From Streptomyces albus subsp. albus (GTDB lineage Bacteria; Actinomycetota; Actinomycetes; Streptomycetales; Streptomycetaceae), in assembly GCF_000725885.1 (NCBI RefSeq), contig NZ_JODR01000003.1:1-64000 (forward strand): 64,000 nt of DNA. Reading direction: 5' to 3'. This document shows, in pieces, positions 62,568 to 64,000 of the stretch. Position 1 is the first letter of the stretch; every line of letters starts with the position of its first letter. A program made the position numbers and the translations under genes. The notes under the pieces are model-generated. The model worked only from the letters and a program-made list of their open reading frames with translations. It had not been told where the DNA came from and searched no databases.

Positions 62568-62716
62568 GGCGGGGCTCTTCCTTCCGTAGGGGGCTGTGGT
62601 TGCGGGCGGCCGTCTCCGGTTCGGCCGGCGGCCGGGGGGTGACTGTAGTCTCCGGTGACCGGCCCCGGAGCGTGTGCGGGACCGCCGGTGTACGTGGGTG
62701 ACGGGGAGGCACGGGG

Positions 62717-64000
62717 ATGGGCGCGGTCGCGGAGCGGTCCGGTCGGCAGCGGGCGGGAACCGAGGAGTTGGGCGACGTCCGGGAGCGGCGGCGCGAGCAG
62801 CGCGGCTGGTACTTCTACGACTGGGCCAACTCGGTCTTCTCCACCAGTGTGCTCACGGTCTTCCTCGGCCCCTACCTGACCGAGGTCACCAAGGCCGCGG
62901 CCGACGCGGACGGTTACGTCCATCCGCTCGGCATCCCGGTGCGCGCCGGGTCGTTCTTCCCGTACGCGGTCTCCGCCTCCGTACTGCTGTCGGTCCTGGT
63001 GATGCCGCTCGCCGCGGCGTTCGCCGACCGGACGGGACGGAAGAAGCCCCTGCTGGGCGTCTCGGCCTACCTCGGCGCCGCGGCGACCGCGGGCATGTAC
63101 TTCCTGGACGGCGACCGCTATCTGCTCGGCGGTGTGCTGCTGGTGGTGGCGAACGTCAGCTTCGCCGTCTCCGTGGTGCTCTACCACGCCTTCCTGCCGC
63201 AGATCTCCACACCGGGGGAACGTGACGCGGTCTCCTCGCGCGGCTGGGCGTTCGGTTACGCGGCGGGCGCGCTCGTCCTCGTGGCGAACCTGGCACTGTT
63301 CCTGGGCCACGACGCGCTCGGGGTCACCGAGTCCGTGGCCGTGCGCATCTGCCTGGCGTCGGCCGGACTGTGGTGGGCCGTCTTCACCGTGGTGCCGCTG
63401 CTGCGCCTGCGGGAGCGGCCCGTCCCCCAGCACACCGCGGTCCGGGTCTCGTTGGGACAGGGCTTCGGCCAGCTCGCCGACACCTTCCGGGAGTTGCGCC
63501 GTTATCCGCTGACGCTGCTGTTCCTGCTGGCGTACCTGCTCTACAACGACGGCATCCAGACAGTGATCACGCAGGCGTCGGTCTACGGCTCCGAGGGGCT
63601 GGGGCTGGACCAGACGACACTGATCGGCGCGATCCTGCTGGTGCAGGTCCTCGCGGTGGCCGGGGCGCTGCTGCTGGGCAGGCTCGCGGCACGCCACGGC
63701 GCCAAGCGCACGATCCTGGGCTCGCTCGTGGCGTGGACGGTCACGGTGGGCGCCGGCTACTTCCTGCCGCGCGAGGAGCCGGTGTGGTTCTACGCCCTGG
63801 CGGTCGGCATCGGTCTGGTGCTGGGCGGCAGCCAGGCACTGTCCCGCTCGCTGTTCAGCCATCTGGTGCCGGCGGGCAAGGAGGCGGAGTACTTCGCGCT
63901 GTACGAGATCAGCGACCGGGGGACGAGCTGGCTGGGACCACTGGTGTTCGGCCTGGCCTACCAGCTCACGGGTGACTACCGGTATGCCATCCTGTCGCTG
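62717..64000 (+). CDS. UMF1-type MFS transporter (3' end beyond the window)
   Basis: The visible 428 residues are the N-terminal part of a major facilitator of the UMF1/Atg22-like group. The start RGWYFYDWANSVFSTSVLTVFLGPYL is the family hallmark. MPLAAAFADRTGRKKPLL is the loop 2-3 motif, and about ten hydrophobic helices follow. Homologues are implicated in efflux of amino acids or small molecules; the substrate is not known. ATG 62717 follows GGGGAGG. The frame remains open at 64000, so the stop is missing from this window. Confidence 0.9.
   Translation, partial: MGAVAERSGRQRAGTEELGDVRERRREQRGWYFYDWANSVFSTSVLTVFLGPYLTEVTKAAADADGYVHPLGIPVRAGSFFPYAVSASVLLSVLVMPLAAAFADRTGRKKPLLGVSAYLGAAATAGMYFLDGDRYLLGGVLLVVANVSFAVSVVLYHAFLPQISTPGERDAVSSRGWAFGYAAGALVLVANLALFLGHDALGVTESVAVRICLASAGLWWAVFTVVPLLRLRERPVPQHTAVRVSLGQGFGQLADTFRELRRYPLTLLFLLAYLLYNDGIQTVITQASVYGSEGLGLDQTTLIGAILLVQVLAVAGALLLGRLAARHGAKRTILGSLVAWTVTVGAGYFLPREEPVWFYALAVGIGLVLGGSQALSRSLFSHLVPAGKEAEYFALYEISDRGTSWLGPLVFGLAYQLTGDYRYAILSL

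Noticed and set aside
62168..63862. Leftward 564-codon frame across the alpha/beta-hydrolase and MFS genes
   Set aside because: Its sequence is Gln/Arg/His-rich nonsense, whereas the rightward frame from 62717 encodes the UMF1 hallmark.

Overview
The window is chromosomal DNA from a high-GC actinomycete, almost certainly a Streptomyces. The evidence is the codon bias, the frequent GTG/TTG starts with GGAGG-type ribosome sites, a complete conservon (cvnABCD), an NsdA-type regulator, and the sporulation pair smeA-sffA. It carries about 42 protein genes, one of them cut by the right edge. I see no tRNA, insertion sequence, prophage or CRISPR array. The left edge is the leader of a leftward rRNA operon whose 16S gene lies just outside the window.

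Layout. 1-2783: rrn leader, a possible DasR site and the PTS genes crr-ptsI. 2982-9431: acetoacetyl-CoA synthetase, a GH31-fold protein that has lost both catalytic acids, a Streptomyces-type SAM methyltransferase and a secreted VanX-like dipeptidase. 9867-16357: glycerol kinase, conservon cvnABCD, and a small membrane protein. 16200-23946: a three-gene leftward cluster encoding a 1649-aa SMC/MukB-like ATPase with two partner proteins, laid out like MukF/MukE/MukB or Wadjet JetA/JetB/JetC but with no JetD nuclease gene. 24120-37589: a FadR-type GntR regulator divergent from a DUF1445 hydro-lyase, a HEAT-like protein, a PAS-SpoIIE phosphatase, an NsdA-like regulator, an APH-fold kinase, a secreted amidase, a protein of unknown function, an AAA signalling ATPase and a CHMI-like isomerase.

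37618-53705 holds a catabolic cluster that looks built for removing a branched, probably sterol- or bile-acid-like, side chain by aldol cleavage. It contains two acyl-CoA ligases, an acyl-CoA dehydrogenase, an enoyl-CoA hydratase, two thiolase-fold proteins lacking the catalytic cysteine, a tandem DUF35 partner, a 3-alpha-HSD-like SDR and an FMN oxidoreductase. Two intergenic sites (41720-41733 and 53750-53763) match the mycobacterial KstR operator consensus TnnAACnnGTTnnA exactly. They sit in front of the hydratase/DUF35/thiolase operon and in front of the dehydrogenase. A permease, an alpha/beta hydrolase and a Ser/Thr kinase with TPRs lie among these genes.

53801-64000: an M20 amidohydrolase, a DUF1275 membrane protein with a repetitive insert, smeA-sffA (SffA has a degenerate P-loop), a MocR/YczR regulator divergent from yczE, a glycerophosphodiesterase, an alpha/beta hydrolase and the start of a UMF1-type MFS transporter.

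Most worth following up: the SMC-like operon without a nuclease, the KstR-type side-chain aldolase cluster, and the predicted catalytically dead GH31 protein.
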